Source of the DNA: Tomocerus qinae
Lineage: Eukaryota; Arthropoda; Collembola; Entomobryomorpha; Tomoceridae
Direction of reading: 5' to 3'
Length of the DNA stretch: 64,000 bases
Assembly (NCBI GenBank): GCA_020055645.1
Contig: CM034546.1
Span: forward strand, 41,106,001-41,170,000
Below the pieces are notes generated by a model, which was not told the origin of the DNA, did not search any database, and was given only the letters and a program-made list of their open reading frames with translations. Shown here piece by piece: positions 12,522 through 25,410 of this stretch. Positions within the stretch are counted from its first letter, which is position 1; the number at the start of each line of letters is the position of its first letter. The position numbers and the translations under genes were made by a program.

Positions 12522-13742
12522 AGCTCGCCTGACGAGCTTTATAGAATCGCACTGTCTGTCCGTCCGCGCGATGAAACTACACCAAGTTCGTCCCCACGAT
12601 AACTCCCGAAGGAATTAACAGAATTTGACCAAACTTGGCAAAAACGTCGTCTATGGGCTTGTGACGATCCCTATTGATTATTGAGAAAATATGTCTAACG
12701 GTTCGCAAATAACAGCCGAAAAAATATGTTATTTAATCTTCGGTGTTACTGTTGATTCCCATAACGCCGCTTTTATTGAAAACTTGTTGAAATATATTTA
12801 ATGGTTGTAAAACACAGACCAAAATAAACCTGTATGCTTGTCAAACATGAATTTCTGCTCTTATATAACTTGGATTAATATAGTATTAATTGCGAAATTA
12901 TTAGTTAACATATTCAACCTACAAATTGTCCATTTTATTCTACTTGCTTTTAATATGTAATTTTATAGTCGCAATAAAAGTTCCTACTTAAAACTGATCC
13001 TGTTAGTGGAAATAAAAAATGGTAATATAAACATTTGTGTGTTCCTAAATTAGACTTTTTTTAATAGTAAGAAAAATAATGCGATTTTTTTGTTTGTTAA
13101 AACTGCTTCCATCTGCCGAAAAACGAGGGTATAAAAGAATAAATTGAAAATTTAGACGTGCTTTTGTTTAACAAAGCATGACGATATCATTTGGTAGACA
13201 ATATTAATCAATTATTGTACAAAGGCTGTTAAGATCCCCAAAATAAGGAATTTTGATAGTCATCATTAATCAATTTTAAATTTATGTTGATTTTGATAGT
13301 CAACATTAATCAATTTTGATTTTATGTTGATTTTGATAGTCAACATTAATCAATTTTGATTTTGTGTTGATTTTGATAGTCAACATTAATCAATTTTGAT
13401 TTTGTGTTGATTTTGATAGTCAACATTAATCAATTTTGATTTTGTGTTGATTTTGATAGTCAACATTAATCAATTTTGATTTTCTGTTGATTTTGATAGT
13501 CAACAATTATCTATTTTGATTTTCTGTTGATTTTCATAGTCAACATTATTTTTTTTTATTTTCTTTCGATTTTCACAATCAACGTTTACCTACTTTGATT
13601 TTTTATTTTTTGATGGTCAACATTCATCTATTTTGATACTCAATATTAATCAATAAATATCAAAGTAAACCAATTTCTATTATTCTACCAAAAATGAGGA
13701 CACGGTCATCTTTACTCAGGCAAGCTGACGACTTGCTGTAGG
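12522..13742 (+). mobile_element. HINE/Helentron-like non-autonomous element, copy 1
   Basis: Begins with AGCTCGCCTGA, followed by a GTCCGTCCG-type stretch and an ACTTGGCAAAAACG block shared with copy 2 at 15.4 kb. The middle is a 40-bp minisatellite (13256-13545 best conserved). Near the right end lies the inverted counterpart (CAGGCAAGCT) followed by a weak hairpin (ACGACTTGCTGT) and terminal GTAGG. Subterminal inverted repeats, a central minisatellite and a short 3' hairpin are the described architecture of Helentron-associated elements (DINE-1/HINE). It inserted just after the NRPS relic and abuts the satellite array. Class is inferred from structure. Confidence 0.6.
13256..13620. repeat. 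40-bp minisatellite inside HINE-like copy 1
   Basis: Tandem 40-bp units built on CAACATTAATCAATTTTGAT followed by a TGTTGATTTTGATAGT half; about 7 clear copies with decaying copies to about 13620. Each unit holds inverted TTGAT/ATCAA words. Confidence 0.85.
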
Positions 13743-13767
13743 TTTTTCAATGGAGCTAGATCCACCA

Positions 13768-15286
13768 GAAAATGATGAATATTACCATTTTAAATACTGC
13801 CAGAAACACTTATCATTAAACATTTGCGCTAAATGGAGTTACAATGCAAACCTCAACACATTTTTGAATTTCCAAATTATCATACTTCTAGTACGAACTG
13901 CTAGTTTTCAAAATCATTTTCGTTAGTTTGTATTGTAGAACAAGTAAAGCTGTTTAACAATAATTTCTTTAGTCATATCATAATTTATGTAAGCTCAATA
14001 TTGACAATTTAAATAAACCAAGAAAAAAGTTTAATGAATCACAATATGATTGGTATAGGTATGAATATTACCATTTTAAATACTGCCAGAAACACATATA
14101 TTATCAAACATTGCGCTAATTGGAGTTGCAATGCAAACCTTAACACAATTTTGAATTTGCAAATTATCATACTTCTAGTACGAACTGCTAGTTTTCAAAA
14201 TCATTTTCGTTAGTTTGTATTGTAGAGCAACGAAAGCTGTTTAACAATAATTCCGTTAGTCATTTCATAATTTATGTGAATTCAATATTAATAATTCAAA
14301 AACAGTAAAGGAAATGTTTAATGAATCCCAAAATCGTTTCGTATTCGTATGAATATTACCATTTTAAATTTTCCAAAATAAGTCATACAGATTTATCTCA
14401 CTCCCAACTAAATACAGTTAAAATGCAAACCTCGTAGCAATCATGAATATTTTACTGATCATGCTTCCCGTAAGAACTGTTAGGTTTCAAAATCGGTTTC
14501 GTTAGTTTGTATTGTAGAGCAAGTAAAGCTGTTTAACAATAATTTCTTTAGTTATATCATAATTTATGTAAGCTCAATATTGACAATTTAAATAAATCAA
14601 GAAAAAAGTTTAATGAATCACTAAATGATTGGCATAGGTATGAATATTACCATTTTAAATACTGCCAGAAACACATATATTATCAAATATTGCGCTAATT
14701 GGAGTTGCAATGCCAACCTTAACACAATTTTGAATTTCCAAATTATCATACTTCTAGTACGAACTGCTAGTTTTCAAAATCATTTTCGTTAGTTTGTTTT
14801 GTAGAACAATTAAAGCGGTTTAACAATAATTTCTTTAGTCATATCATAATTTATGTAAGCTCAGTATTGACAATTTAAATACACCAAGAAAAAAGTTTAA
14901 TGTATCACAAAATCATTGGTATAGGTATGAATATTACCATTTGAAATACTTCCAGAAACACATACATTTATCAAACTTTGCGCTAATTGGAGTTGCAATG
15001 CAAACCTCGACACAATTTTGAATTTCCAAATTATCATACTTCTAGTACGAACTGCTAGTTTTCAAAATCATTTTCGTTAGTTTGTATTGTAGAGCAACGA
15101 AAGCTGTTTAACAATAATTCCGTTAGTCATTTCATAATTTATGTGAATTCAATATTAATAATTCAAAAACAGTAAAAAAATGTGTAATGAATCTCAAAAT
15201 CATATCGTATTCGAATGAATATTACTATTTTAAATTCAGCAAGAAAACATATACAGATTTATCTTAATCCCAGCTAAATATAGTTA
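13768..15286. repeat. 288-bp satellite array, left block
   Basis: About six tandem monomers; the marker ATTACCATTTTAAAT recurs at 13781, 14067, 14355, 14646, 14933 and 15221 (ATTACT in the last), a period of 286-291 bp. Two monomer types, A (ends CTTCTAGTACGAACTGCTAG) and B (has ACTGATCATGCTTCC), alternate. Block ends where a mariner-type element is inserted. No coding. Confidence 0.9.
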
Positions 15287-15423
15287 AAAGTATGTATCAA
15301 AAGTGGGTATACATAGGAGTTTATGGGTATACATAGGAGTTTAGTATCCATAGCACTTTCATTGTTAGTTCACAGTACAGAAGCTCAATATGGAATTTTT
15401 ACCAGCCAGATTTCCCTTTTATT

Positions 15424-16673
15424 AGCTCGCCTGATAAGGCAGCTTATAGAATCGCACAGTCCGTCCGTCCGTCCGTCCGTCCGTCCGTTTACACGATAAC
15501 TTTTGAAGACATTGATGGATTTCAACTAAACTTGGCAAAAACATTGCCTATGGACCTGTGACAAAGCCTATTGAAAATGAACCACATTGGTCCATAGGTT
15601 GCTGAGATGCCGCGCGCTCACTTTGTCTTCATTTTGATAGTCAAAATGAAAATGTGGCATTAAATGGACATTAAAAGTTCAATTGTGCTTCCTATGGATT
15701 GTTAGCGGGATAGTACAAAATATTAAATGCCGCTTCGGCCAAATTTAAGATTTAATAATAAAGTAAATAAAACCGGAAAATACCTATTATAGCAGGGAAA
15801 TAAATCTATTTGGTATTTATATGCAAATTGATAGTCAAATTTACATTTTTCGATTTGCTTTTCATTATGATAGTCAATATTAACCGATTTTGGTTTTCTT
15901 TTGATTTGATACTCAATATTAATCAACTTTGATATTTTGTTGATTTTAATAGTCAATATTAATCTATTTCGATTTTATGTTGATTTTAATAGTCAATATT
16001 AATCTATTTTGACTTTCTGTTGAATTTCATAATCAATATTAATCTATTTTGATTTTCTTATGATTATAATAGTCAATATTAATCTATTTTGACTTTCTGT
16101 TGATTTTAATAGTCAATATTAATATATTTTGATTTTATGTTGATTTTAATAGTCAATATTAATCTATTTTGATTTTCTGTTGATTTTAATAGTCAATATT
16201 AATCTATTTTGATTTTATGTTGATTTTTATTGTCAATATTAATCTATTTTGATTTTATGTTGATTTTCATTGTCAATATTAATCTATTTTGATTTTATGT
16301 TGATTTTTATAGTCAATATTTATCTATTTTGATTTTATGTTGATTTTTATAGTGATTATTAATCTATTTTGATTTTATGTTGATTTTTATAGTCAATATT
16401 AATCTATTTTGATTTTATGTTGATTTTTTATAGTCAATATTAATCTATTTTGATTTTATGTTGATTTTTATAGTGATTATTAATCTATTTTGATTTTATG
16501 TTGATTTTTATAGCCAATATTAATCTATTTTGATTTTATGTTGATTTTAATTGTCAATATTATTCCATTTTGATTTACTAATCAAAATAAATGTATTTCT
16601 ATTATTGTTCCACCAAAAAATGTGTACACGGTCCCCTTTGATCAGGCGAGCTTCTGTTACGGCTTGCCGTAGG
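15424..16673 (+). mobile_element. HINE/Helentron-like non-autonomous element, copy 2 (nested in the mariner relic)
   Basis: Starts AGCTCGCCTGAT, then repeated GTCC units, then an AACTTGGCAAAAAC block as in copy 1. The centre is a 40-bp minisatellite (about 15800-16590). The right end has the inverted ATCAGGCGAGCT, then a perfect hairpin ACGGC-TT-GCCGT and terminal AGG. TTTTATT is present at both junctions (15417-15423, 16674-16680); Helentrons insert between T residues without true duplication, so this may be chance. The empty site can be read from the opposite arm of the host mariner element, which lacks the insertion. Confidence 0.65.
15800..16590. repeat. 40-bp minisatellite inside HINE-like copy 2
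   Basis: About 19-20 tandem 40-bp units of the form AGTCAATATTAATCTATTTT plus GATTTTATGTTGATTTTTAT, diverged from those of copy 1 at a few fixed positions. Confidence 0.9.
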
Positions 16674-16748
16674 TTTTATTTCATTGTTTGTCTCTCTATC
16701 CTTCTTTTCGCAATAAATAATGCGTTGTTTCAATCTGAAGAACTCAAT

Positions 16749-17045
16749 ATGGATAAACTGTCAATAAGTGAGCGAATTGAAATTGTAAAGATGCGGACAA
16801 CAATATCGTTACGAAAGGTGGCTGAGAAATTCACAATCCTGGAAAGACAGTTAGCATCAGAACAGCTCGGTTTGATAGGACTGGTTCCGTTAAAAACTTA
16901 CCAAAAGTAGGAAGACAATTTTTTGATTTCTGAATTGGATGCTAAGGGAGTGGATCCTTACAACATTTGGTTTCAGCAAAACGGTGCTCCCCCACATTAT
17001 GCTATACAAGTTAGGAATTGGTTAGATGAATTCATCAAGCGATCA
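16749..17045 (+). pseudogene. Mariner/Tc1-type transposase remnant
   Basis: The N-terminal part reads MDKLSISERIEIVKMRT followed by RKVAEKF, a helix-turn-helix start typical of mariner-type transposases. Further on, in another frame (about 16950-17035), WFQQNGAPPHYA and VRNWLDEFI match the second catalytic block of mariner-type DDE/D enzymes, usually QQDGAPPH; here the catalytic Asp is Asn. Most of the middle of the protein is missing and frames do not connect. An inverted partial copy of the N-terminus lies at 17220-17305. Confidence 0.7.
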
Positions 17046-17165
17046 TGATGATCATGATCAAGATGATCATGATCAAGTGACCATGATGATCATGACCAAG
17101 TGACCATGATGATCATGATCAAGTGACCATGATGACCATGATCAAGTGATCATGATCATTATGAT
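17036..17165. repeat. GATCATGAT-type microsatellite
   Basis: Interspersed TGATCA, GATCATGAT and GACCATGA words, highly palindromic, within the mariner relic. Confidence 0.8.
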
Positions 17166-17509
17166 CTGTGGTAACTGCTACTGTTCTGATCTGATGATAA
17201 CTGTCTAGTGAATTTAGTGGATAGTGAATTCCTCAGCCACCTTTCGTAACGACATTGTTGTCCGCATCTTTACAATTTTAATTCGCTCACTTATTGACAG
17301 TTTATCCATATTGAGTTCTTCAGATTGAAGCAACGCATTGATTATTGCGAAAAGAAGGAAAGAGAGACGAACAATGAAATAATAATTGGCTGGTAAAAAT
17401 TGCAAATTGAACTTGTGTACTGTATACTAACAATGAAAGTGCTAAGGATACTAAAATTCTATGTATACCCATAAACTCCTATGTATACCCACTTTCAATA
17501 CATACTGTA

Positions 17510-20500
17510 CTAACCTCTTAACAACCATGAATTTTTTACTGATCATGCTTCCAGTAAGAACTGTTAGTTTTCCAAATCATTCTCATAAGTTTGTATTGTA
17601 GAGCAAGTAAAGCTGTTTAACAATAACTCTTTTAGTCATATCATAATTTATGTAAGCTCAGTATTGACAATTTAAATAAACCAAGAAAAAAGTTAATGTA
17701 TCACAAAATCATTGGTATAGGTATGAATATTACCATTTTAAATACTGCCAGAAACATACATTTATCAAACTTTGCGCTAATTGGAGTTGCAATGCAAACC
17801 TCAACACATTTTTGAATTTCCAAATTATCATACTTCTGGTACGAACTGCTAGTTTTCAAAATAATTTTCGTTAGTTTGTATTGTAGAACAAGTAAAGCTG
17901 TTTAACAATAATTTCTTTAGTCATATCATAATTTATGTAAGCTCAGTATTGACAATTTAAATAAACCAAGAAAAAAGTTAATGTATCACAAAATCATTGG
18001 AATAGGTATGAATATTACCATTTTAAATACTGCCAGAAACACATATATTATCAAATATTGCGCTAATTGGAGTTGCAATGCCAACCTTAACACAATTTTG
18101 AATTTCCAAATTATCATACTTCTAGTACGAACTGCTAGTTTTCAAAATCATTTTCGTTAGTTTGTATTGTAGAGCAAGTAAAGCTGTTTAACAATAATTT
18201 CTTTAGTCATATCATAATTTATGTAAGCTCAATATTGACAATTTAAATAAACCAAGAAAAAAGTTTAATGAATCACAATATGATTGGTATAGGTATGAAT
18301 ATTACCATTTTAAATACTGCCAGAAACACATATATTATCAAACTTTGCGCTAATTGGAGTTGCAATGCCAACCTTAACACAATTTTGAATTTCCAAATTA
18401 TCATACTTCTAGTACGAACTGCTAGTTTTCAAAATCATTTTCGTTAGTTTGTATTGTAGAGCAACGAAAGCTGTTTAACAATAATTCCGTTAGTCATTTC
18501 ATAATTTATGTGAATTCAATATTAATAATTCAAAAACAGTAGAGGAAATGTTTAATGAATCCCAAAGTCGTTTCGTATTCGTATGAATATTACCATTTTA
18601 AATTCGCCAAAAAACACATACCGATTTATCTCACTCCCCGCTAAATACAGTTAAAATGCTAACCTCTTAACAACCATGAATTTTTTACTGATCATGCTTC
18701 CAGTAAGAACTGTTAGTTTTCCAAATCATTTTCGTTAGTTTGTATTGTAGAGCAAGTAAAGCTGTTTAACAATAATTTCTTTAGTCATATCATAATTTAT
18801 GTAAGCTCAGTATTGACAATTTAAATAAACCAAGAAAAAAGTTAACGTATCACAAAATCATTGGTATAGGTATGAATATTACCATTTTAAATATTGCCAG
18901 AAACACAAACATTTATCAAACTTTGCGCTAATTGGAGTTGCAATGCAAACGTAAACACATTTTTGAATTACCAAATTATCATACTTCTAGTACGAACTGT
19001 TAGTTTTCAAAATTATTTTCGTTAGTTTGTATTGTAGAGCAAGGAAAGCTGTTTAACAATAATTCCGTTACTCATTTCATAATTTATGTGAATTCAATAA
19101 TAATAATTCAAAAACAATAAAGGAAATGTTTAATGAATCTCAAAATCTTTTCGTATTCGTATGAATATTACCATTTTAAATTCTCCAAGAAAACACATAT
19201 AGATTCATCTTACTCCAAGCTACATACAGTTAAAATGCAAACCTTTTAACAACCATGAATGTTTTACTGATCATGCTTCCAGTAAGAACAGTTAGTTTTC
19301 CAAATCATTATCGTTAGTTTGTATTGTAGAGCAAGTAAAGCTGTTTAACAATAATTTCTTTAGTCATATCATAATTTATGTAAGCTCAGTATTAACAATT
19401 TAAATAAACCAAGAAAAAAGTTAATGTATCACAAAATCATTGGTATAGGTATGAAAATTACCATTTTAAATACTGCCAGAAACACATACATTGATCAAAC
19501 TTTGCGCTAATTGGAGTTGCAATGCAAACCTCGACACAATTTTGAATTTCCAAATTATCATACTTCTAGTACGAACTGTTAGTTTTCAAAATCATTTTCG
19601 TTAGTTTGTAATGTAGAGCAAGTAAAGCTGTTTAACAATAGTTCCGTTACTCATTTCACAATTTATGTGAATTCAATAATAATAATTCAAAAACAGTAAA
19701 GGAAATGTTTAATGAATCTCAAAATCATATCGTATTCGAAAGAATATTACCATTTTAAATTCTCCAAGAAAAGATATACAGATTTATCTCACTCCCAGCT
19801 AAATACAGTTAAAATGCAAACCTCGTAACAATCATGAATATTTTACTGATCATGCTTCCCGTAAGAACTGTTAGGTTTCAAAATCGGTTTCGTTAGTTTG
19901 TATTGTAGAGCAAGTAAAGCTGTTTAACAATAATTTTTTTAGTCATATCATAATTTATGTGAATTCAATATTAATAATTCAAAAACAGTAGAGGAAATGT
20001 TTAATGAATCCCAAAGTCGTTTCGTATTCGTATGAATATTACCATTTTAAATTCGCCAAAAAACACATACCGATTTATCTTACTCCCTGCCAAATTGAAT
20101 TAAAATGCAAATCTCCTAACAATCATAAATTTTTTACTGATCATGCTTCCCGTAAAAACTGTTAGGTTTCAAAATCATTTTCGTTAGTTTGTATTGTAGA
20201 GCAACGAAAGCTGTTTAACAATAATTCCGTTAGTCATTTCATAATTTATGTGAATTCAATATTAATAATTTAAATAAACAATAAAGGAAATGTTTAATGA
20301 ATCCCAAAATCATATCGTATTCGAAAGAATATTACCATTTTAAATACTGCCAGAAACACATATATTATCAAACATTGCGCTAATTGGAGTTGCAATGCAA
20401 ACCTTAACACAATTTTGAATTTGCAAATTATCATACTTCTAGTACGAACTGCTAGTTTTCAAAATCATTTTCGTTAGTTTGTAATGTAGAGCAAGTAAAG

Positions 20501-23325
20501 CTGTTTAACAATAGTTCCGTTACTCATTTCACAATTTATGTGAATTCAATAATAATAATTCAAAAACAGTAAAGGAAATGTTTAATGAATCCCAAAATCG
20601 TTTCGTATTCGTATGAATATTACCATTTTAAATTTTACAAAATAAGACATACAGATTTATCTCACTCCCAGCTAAACACAGTTAAAATGCAAACCTCGTA
20701 ACAATCATGAATATTTTACTGATCATGCTTCCCGTAAGAACTGTTAGGTTTCAAAATCGGTTTCGTTAGTTTGTATTGTAGAGCAAGTAAAGCTGTTTAA
20801 CAATAATTTCTTTAGTCATATCATAATTTATGTAAGCTCAATATTGACAATTTAAATAAACCAAGAAAAAAGTTTAATGAATCACAATATGATTGGTATA
20901 GGTATGAATATTACCATTTTAAATACTGCCAGAAACACATATATTATCAAACATTGCGCTAATTGGAGTTGCAATGCAAACCTTAACACAATTTTGAATT
21001 ACCAAATTATCATACTTCTATACGAAATGTTAGTTTTCAAAATTATTTTCGTTAGTTTGTATTGTAGAGCAAGGAAAGCTGTTTAACAATAATTCCGTTA
21101 GTCATTTCATAATTTATGTGAATTCAATATTAATAATTCAAAAACAGTAAAGGAAATGTTTAATGAATCTCAAAATCTTTTCGTATTCGTATGAATATTA
21201 CCATTTTAAATTCTCCAAGAAAACGCATACAGATTTATCTTACTCTAAGCTAAATACAGTTAATTGCAAACCTCTTAACAACCATGAATGTTTTACTGAT
21301 CATGCTTCAAGTAAGAACTGTTAGTTTTCCAAATCATTTTCGTAAGTTTGTATTGTAGAGCAAGTAAAGCTGTTTAACAAAAATTTCTTTAGTCATATCA
21401 TAATTTATGTAAGCTCAGTATTGACAATTTAAATAAACCAAGAAAGAAGTTTAATGTATCACAAAATCATTGGTATAGGTATGAATATTACCATTTTAAA
21501 TATTGCCAGAAACATATACATTTATCGAACTTTGCGCTAATTGAATTTGCAATGCAAACCTCAACACAGTTTTGAATTTCTAAATTATCATACTTCTAGT
21601 ACGAACTGTTAGTTTTCAAAATCATTTTCGTTAGTTTGTATTATAGAGCAAGTAAAGCTGTTTAACAATAGTTCCGTTAGTCATTTCATAGTTTATATGA
21701 ATTCAATATTAATAATTCAAAAACAGTAAAAAGAATGTGTAATGAATCTCAAAATCATATCGTATTCGAATGAATATTACTATTTTAAATTCTGCAAGAA
21801 AACATATACAGATTTATCTTAATCCCAGCTAAATACAGTTAAAATGCTAACCTCTTAACAACCATGAATTGTTTACTGATCATGCTTCCCGTAAGAACTG
21901 TTAGGTTTCAAAATCGGTTTCGTTAGTTTGTATTGTAGAGCAAGTAAAGCTGTTTAACAATAATTTTTTTAGTCATATCATAATTTATGTAAGCTCAATA
22001 TTGACAATTTAAATAAACCAAGAAAAAAGTTTAATGAATCACAATATGATTGGTATAGGTATGAATATTACCATTTTAAATATTGCCAGAAACATACATT
22101 TATCTAACTTTGCGCTAATTGGAGTTGCAATGCAAACCTTAACACAATTTTGAATTTGCAAATTATCATACTTCTAGTACGAACTGCTAGTTTTCAAAAT
22201 CATTTTCGTTAGTTTGTATTGTAGAGCAACGAAAGCTGTTTAACAATAATTCCGTTAGTCATTTCATAATTTATGTGAATTCAATATTAATAATTCAAAA
22301 ACAGTAAAGGAAATGTTTAATGAATCCCAAAATCGTTTCGTATTCGTATGAATATTACCATTTTAAATTTTCCAAAATAAGACATACAGATTTATCTCAC
22401 TCCCAGCTAAACACAGTTAAAATGCAAACCTCTTAACAACCTTGAAGTTTTTACTGATCATTGCTTTCCGTAAAAAACTGTTAGTTTTCTAAATCGTTTT
22501 CGGTAATTTGTATTGTAGGGCAAGTAAAGCTGTTTAACAATAATTTCTTTAGTCATATCATAATTTATGTAAGCTCAGTATTGACAATTTAAATAAACCA
22601 AGAAAAAAGTTTAATGAATCACAATATGATTGGTATAGGTATGAATATTACCATTTTAAATATTGCCAGAAACATATACATTTATCGAACTTTGCGCTAA
22701 TTGAATTTGCAATGCAAACCTCAACACAGTTTTGAATTTCTAAATTATCATACTTCTAGTACGAACTGTTAGTTTTCAAAATCATTTTCGTTAGTTTGTA
22801 TTATAGAGCAAGTAAAGCTGTTTAACAATAGTTCCGTTAGTCATTTCATAGTTTATATGAATTCAATATTAATAATTCAAAAACAGTAAAGGAAATGTTT
22901 AAGGAATCTCAAAATCATTTCGTATTCGTATGGATATTACCATTTTAAATTCTCCAAGAAAACGCATACAGATTTATCTTACTCTAAGCTAAATACAGTT
23001 AATTGCAAACCTCTTAACAATGTTGAATTTTTTACTGATCATTGCTTCCCGTAAGAACTGTTAGTTTTCCAAATCATTTTCGTTAGTTACTATTGTAGAG
23101 CAAGTAAAGCTGTTTAACAATAACTCCTTTAGTCATATCATAATTTATGTAAGCTCAGTATTGACAATTTAAATAAACCAAGAAAAAAGTTTAATGTATC
23201 ACAAAATCATTGGTATAGGTATGAATATTACCATTTTAAATACTGGCAGAAACAGATACATTTATCGAACTTTGCGCTAATTGAATTTGCAATGCAAACC
23301 TCAACACAATTTTGAATTTCCAAAT
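17510..23325. repeat. 288-bp satellite array, right block
   Basis: About 20 monomers of the same two types as the left block. Type A and type B mostly alternate (a dimer of about 576 bp), with local AA and BB runs. It resumes exactly in the monomer interrupted by the mariner insertion (CTAACCTCTTAACAACCATG). The array stops abruptly near 23325 inside a type A monomer. Short open frames in it (for example 20877-21086) are by-products of the repeat. Confidence 0.92.
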
Positions 23326-23351
23326 ATTTGTTTTTGTTTAAATTTTTGTTT

Positions 23352-24153
23352 TTGTTTTGGAGATCTTACGCTTAATTTGGCATTAAATATGTTATAACTA
23401 TAAATCGTTGGTAGAATTGTACTAAATATTGGTTGGCAACCCCTAAAATGTTCTTTAACTGTTTCATTAAGGTAAATCATTCAGTGAATCATTTTGAAAC
23501 TATTTTTTCCAAAGATAACCGAAACCATTAAATTCGAACGTATATTTCTGAGAAATAAAAGATGATTCATTGTGGGCAAGTCCAAACGGATATTATTAAT
23601 TGCTTAATTAGACATTCCGCAAACTAACTACATAACAAGACCTAATGAGGTAATAGCCCTGTGGTCATTATAAGCCGCAAATGAAAATGATCATGCATGT
23701 AATCGTTTTTGTATATGGAAAATGTCAGTAGTTTTCCAGTCCTCCCCCGGTTCAACAATGTATTTTGAATGCAAAAGTATTTGAAGTCGCTCAGTCATAT
23801 ATGTCATTTATCTTAACTGAAAACTATAGGACGCATGCAAAATAAAAATTTTTATACTTAATTGTTATTATGACCATCGCGAACAAATGTAGGTATTATT
23901 GTGACTGTTATAAAATAAGTATTTGACGTGTAGGTTCCAAAGAATATTTATTGGGCCATACGAATACTTTATTTGCCTATAACTGGCCAATGTTGCAATT
24001 TTTCAATTAAACTATGGCAAAATTCTTAGCTGGTAAAGTTGTGGTTAAGTTTCATTTGATCAAATTTATTAATTGGTATTTTTAAGGCATTTTGCCAACA
24101 TTGCTTACTTCGCAAAATTACTATACCGTAAAGAAAAAATGAGAGCGCTGGTG
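23352..24153 (+). repeat. Dispersed repeat, copy 1 of a pair (with 57.8-58.5 kb)
   Basis: Aligns by eye over almost its whole length with 57779-58537: shared blocks include TGTTCTTTAACTGTTTCATT, AAAAGATGATTCATTGTGGG, TAGTTTTCCAGTCCT and AAATTCTTAGCTGGTAAA. No open frame is conserved between the copies. Class unknown. Confidence 0.75.
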
Positions 24154-24329
24154 GAAATTATGTTTTCTTCCTGTTATCCAAAGTACCAACAAAATTCTTC
24201 CCAGTTTTGGGGGACAATTTTTCCCGGTTTTGGGGTACGGATTAATATGATATGTAATTGCGCTACACCCTTAAGGTTTTTGGCATTCAGAAGGGGAAAA
24301 TTGATAAGAATTAACACGAAGCGGTGAAA

Positions 24330-24500
24330 AATTGCTATTTAGAAGCAAAAACTCAAAGAAAGTAGGATAAAATTGCGCGTAACGCAATAATTTTTGTCAG
24401 TTTAGAAGCAAAAAAGTCTAAGGAAAGCAGGATAAATTGCGCGTAGCGCAATAATTTTTGTCAGTTTAGAAGCAAAATAATCAAAGGAAAGCATCGAATA
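24330..24500. repeat. Three imperfect tandem copies with GCGCGTA-GCGCA core
   Basis: Units of about 65 bp each contain AATTGCGCGTA(A/G)CGCAATAA followed by TTTTTGTCAGTTTAGAAGC. The GCGC core is a short palindrome related to the repeat described at 24.7 kb. Confidence 0.65.
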
Positions 24501-24599
24501 CATATATTTGTGTATGTGGAGTTAATATTATGCTTAGATATAGAAATATTTGTCATAGTTACGTTCGTTATGTACTTAATTAATTCACAATTTAACCAT

Positions 24600-25215
24600 C
24601 AAAACTTTTTACAAAGTGGGTCGTGACATTTTGAACGGTGTTACAAAGTTCCAGGGGCCGATAAGGCACCGAGTCAAATCATGCACGTATGCAGAACTGA
24701 GTTTCGGAGGGGGCTAGATTTCCAATAGATATTTTAAGTATATATAATCGCGCGTAGTGCAAAAATTTTTGGCCTTTTTTGAAGGAAATGAGTCAAAAAT
24801 GGCCTAAAAATGGCAAATAATCGCGCGGAGCGCGAAATTTTTTGCTATTTTGAGAAAAAAATTCCCTTTTTCTTGGATTTCGGGGGGGGGCTTCAACCCG
24901 TAAAGCCCATCCCTAAATACGTCCTTGAGTCAAATGACCCCTCCACAGAAAAAGAAAAATTTAAAAGGCAAAACATCGCCGACATAATCACATGAAAATC
25001 GTATTTTTAATGCCCTTCCCTCCAAATCTGTTTTTTTCTGGCTGCGGCTTAGGGTGACCATGACCAGTGTAATTTTGATTTTGGTATGCACATTTCTATA
25101 GGATAAACTATTATGTATGGTGAATTTTAATTTTATTAGTTGTATTTGTGGATACCTCACATAAATAAATCACTTTTGTATGGAAACTCAAATTTCGAGG
25201 AATGTTAAGTACAAA
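24600..25215. repeat. Dispersed repeat with GCGCGnAGCGCG core, copy 1
   Basis: Contains ATCGCGCGGAGCGCGAAATT, then TTTCTTGGATTTCGGGGG. The second half (CATAATCACATGAA to TTTCGAGGAATGTTAA) is shared with 32010-32385. Related core sequences occur near 28.05 kb, 36.3 kb (inverted) and 40.2 kb. A non-autonomous repeat of unknown class. Confidence 0.55.
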
Positions 25216-25329
25216 AGTTAAGTCAATATAGGTGCACAGTCAGTTATTTTAATTATGGCACATTTTATTATCACAATAGTATTTTATTGCTAAAGATAAA
25301 TTAAGGAATTTGATGACGTTTTCACAAGT

Positions 25330-25337
25330 TATAAAAG
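25330..25337 (+). promoter_or_regulatory. Putative TATA box of the cystine-knot gene
   Basis: TATAAAAG about 75-80 bp upstream of the ATG at 25411, the only such motif in the immediate upstream region. Confidence 0.4.
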
Positions 25338-25410
25338 TCGAAAACTTTATTTAGTAAGTACATGGTAAATTTTATTCCATTCTTTCCACAGCAACTTGTA
25401 TTTGCATGCC

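Larger units (their letters stand above)
15287..17507 (+). mobile_element. Mariner-type relic with about 290-bp terminal inverted repeats, carrying a nested element
   Basis: Inserted in a satellite monomer, flanked by TA on both sides (15285-15286; 17508-17509). The ends share AGTATGTAT, AAAGTGGGTATACATAGG and on through ACCAGCCA. After removing the nested element at 15424-16673, the left arm (15287-15423 plus 16674-16835) matches the reverse complement of 17220-17507 almost throughout, so each inverted repeat is about 290 bp and includes the start of the transposase frame. Between the arms lie a transposase remnant and a GATCATGAT-rich stretch. Not functional. Confidence 0.7.

Noticed and set aside
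20877..21086. 69-codon ATG frame in the satellite
   Set aside because: One of many frames created by the 288-bp monomer; not kept in other monomers.
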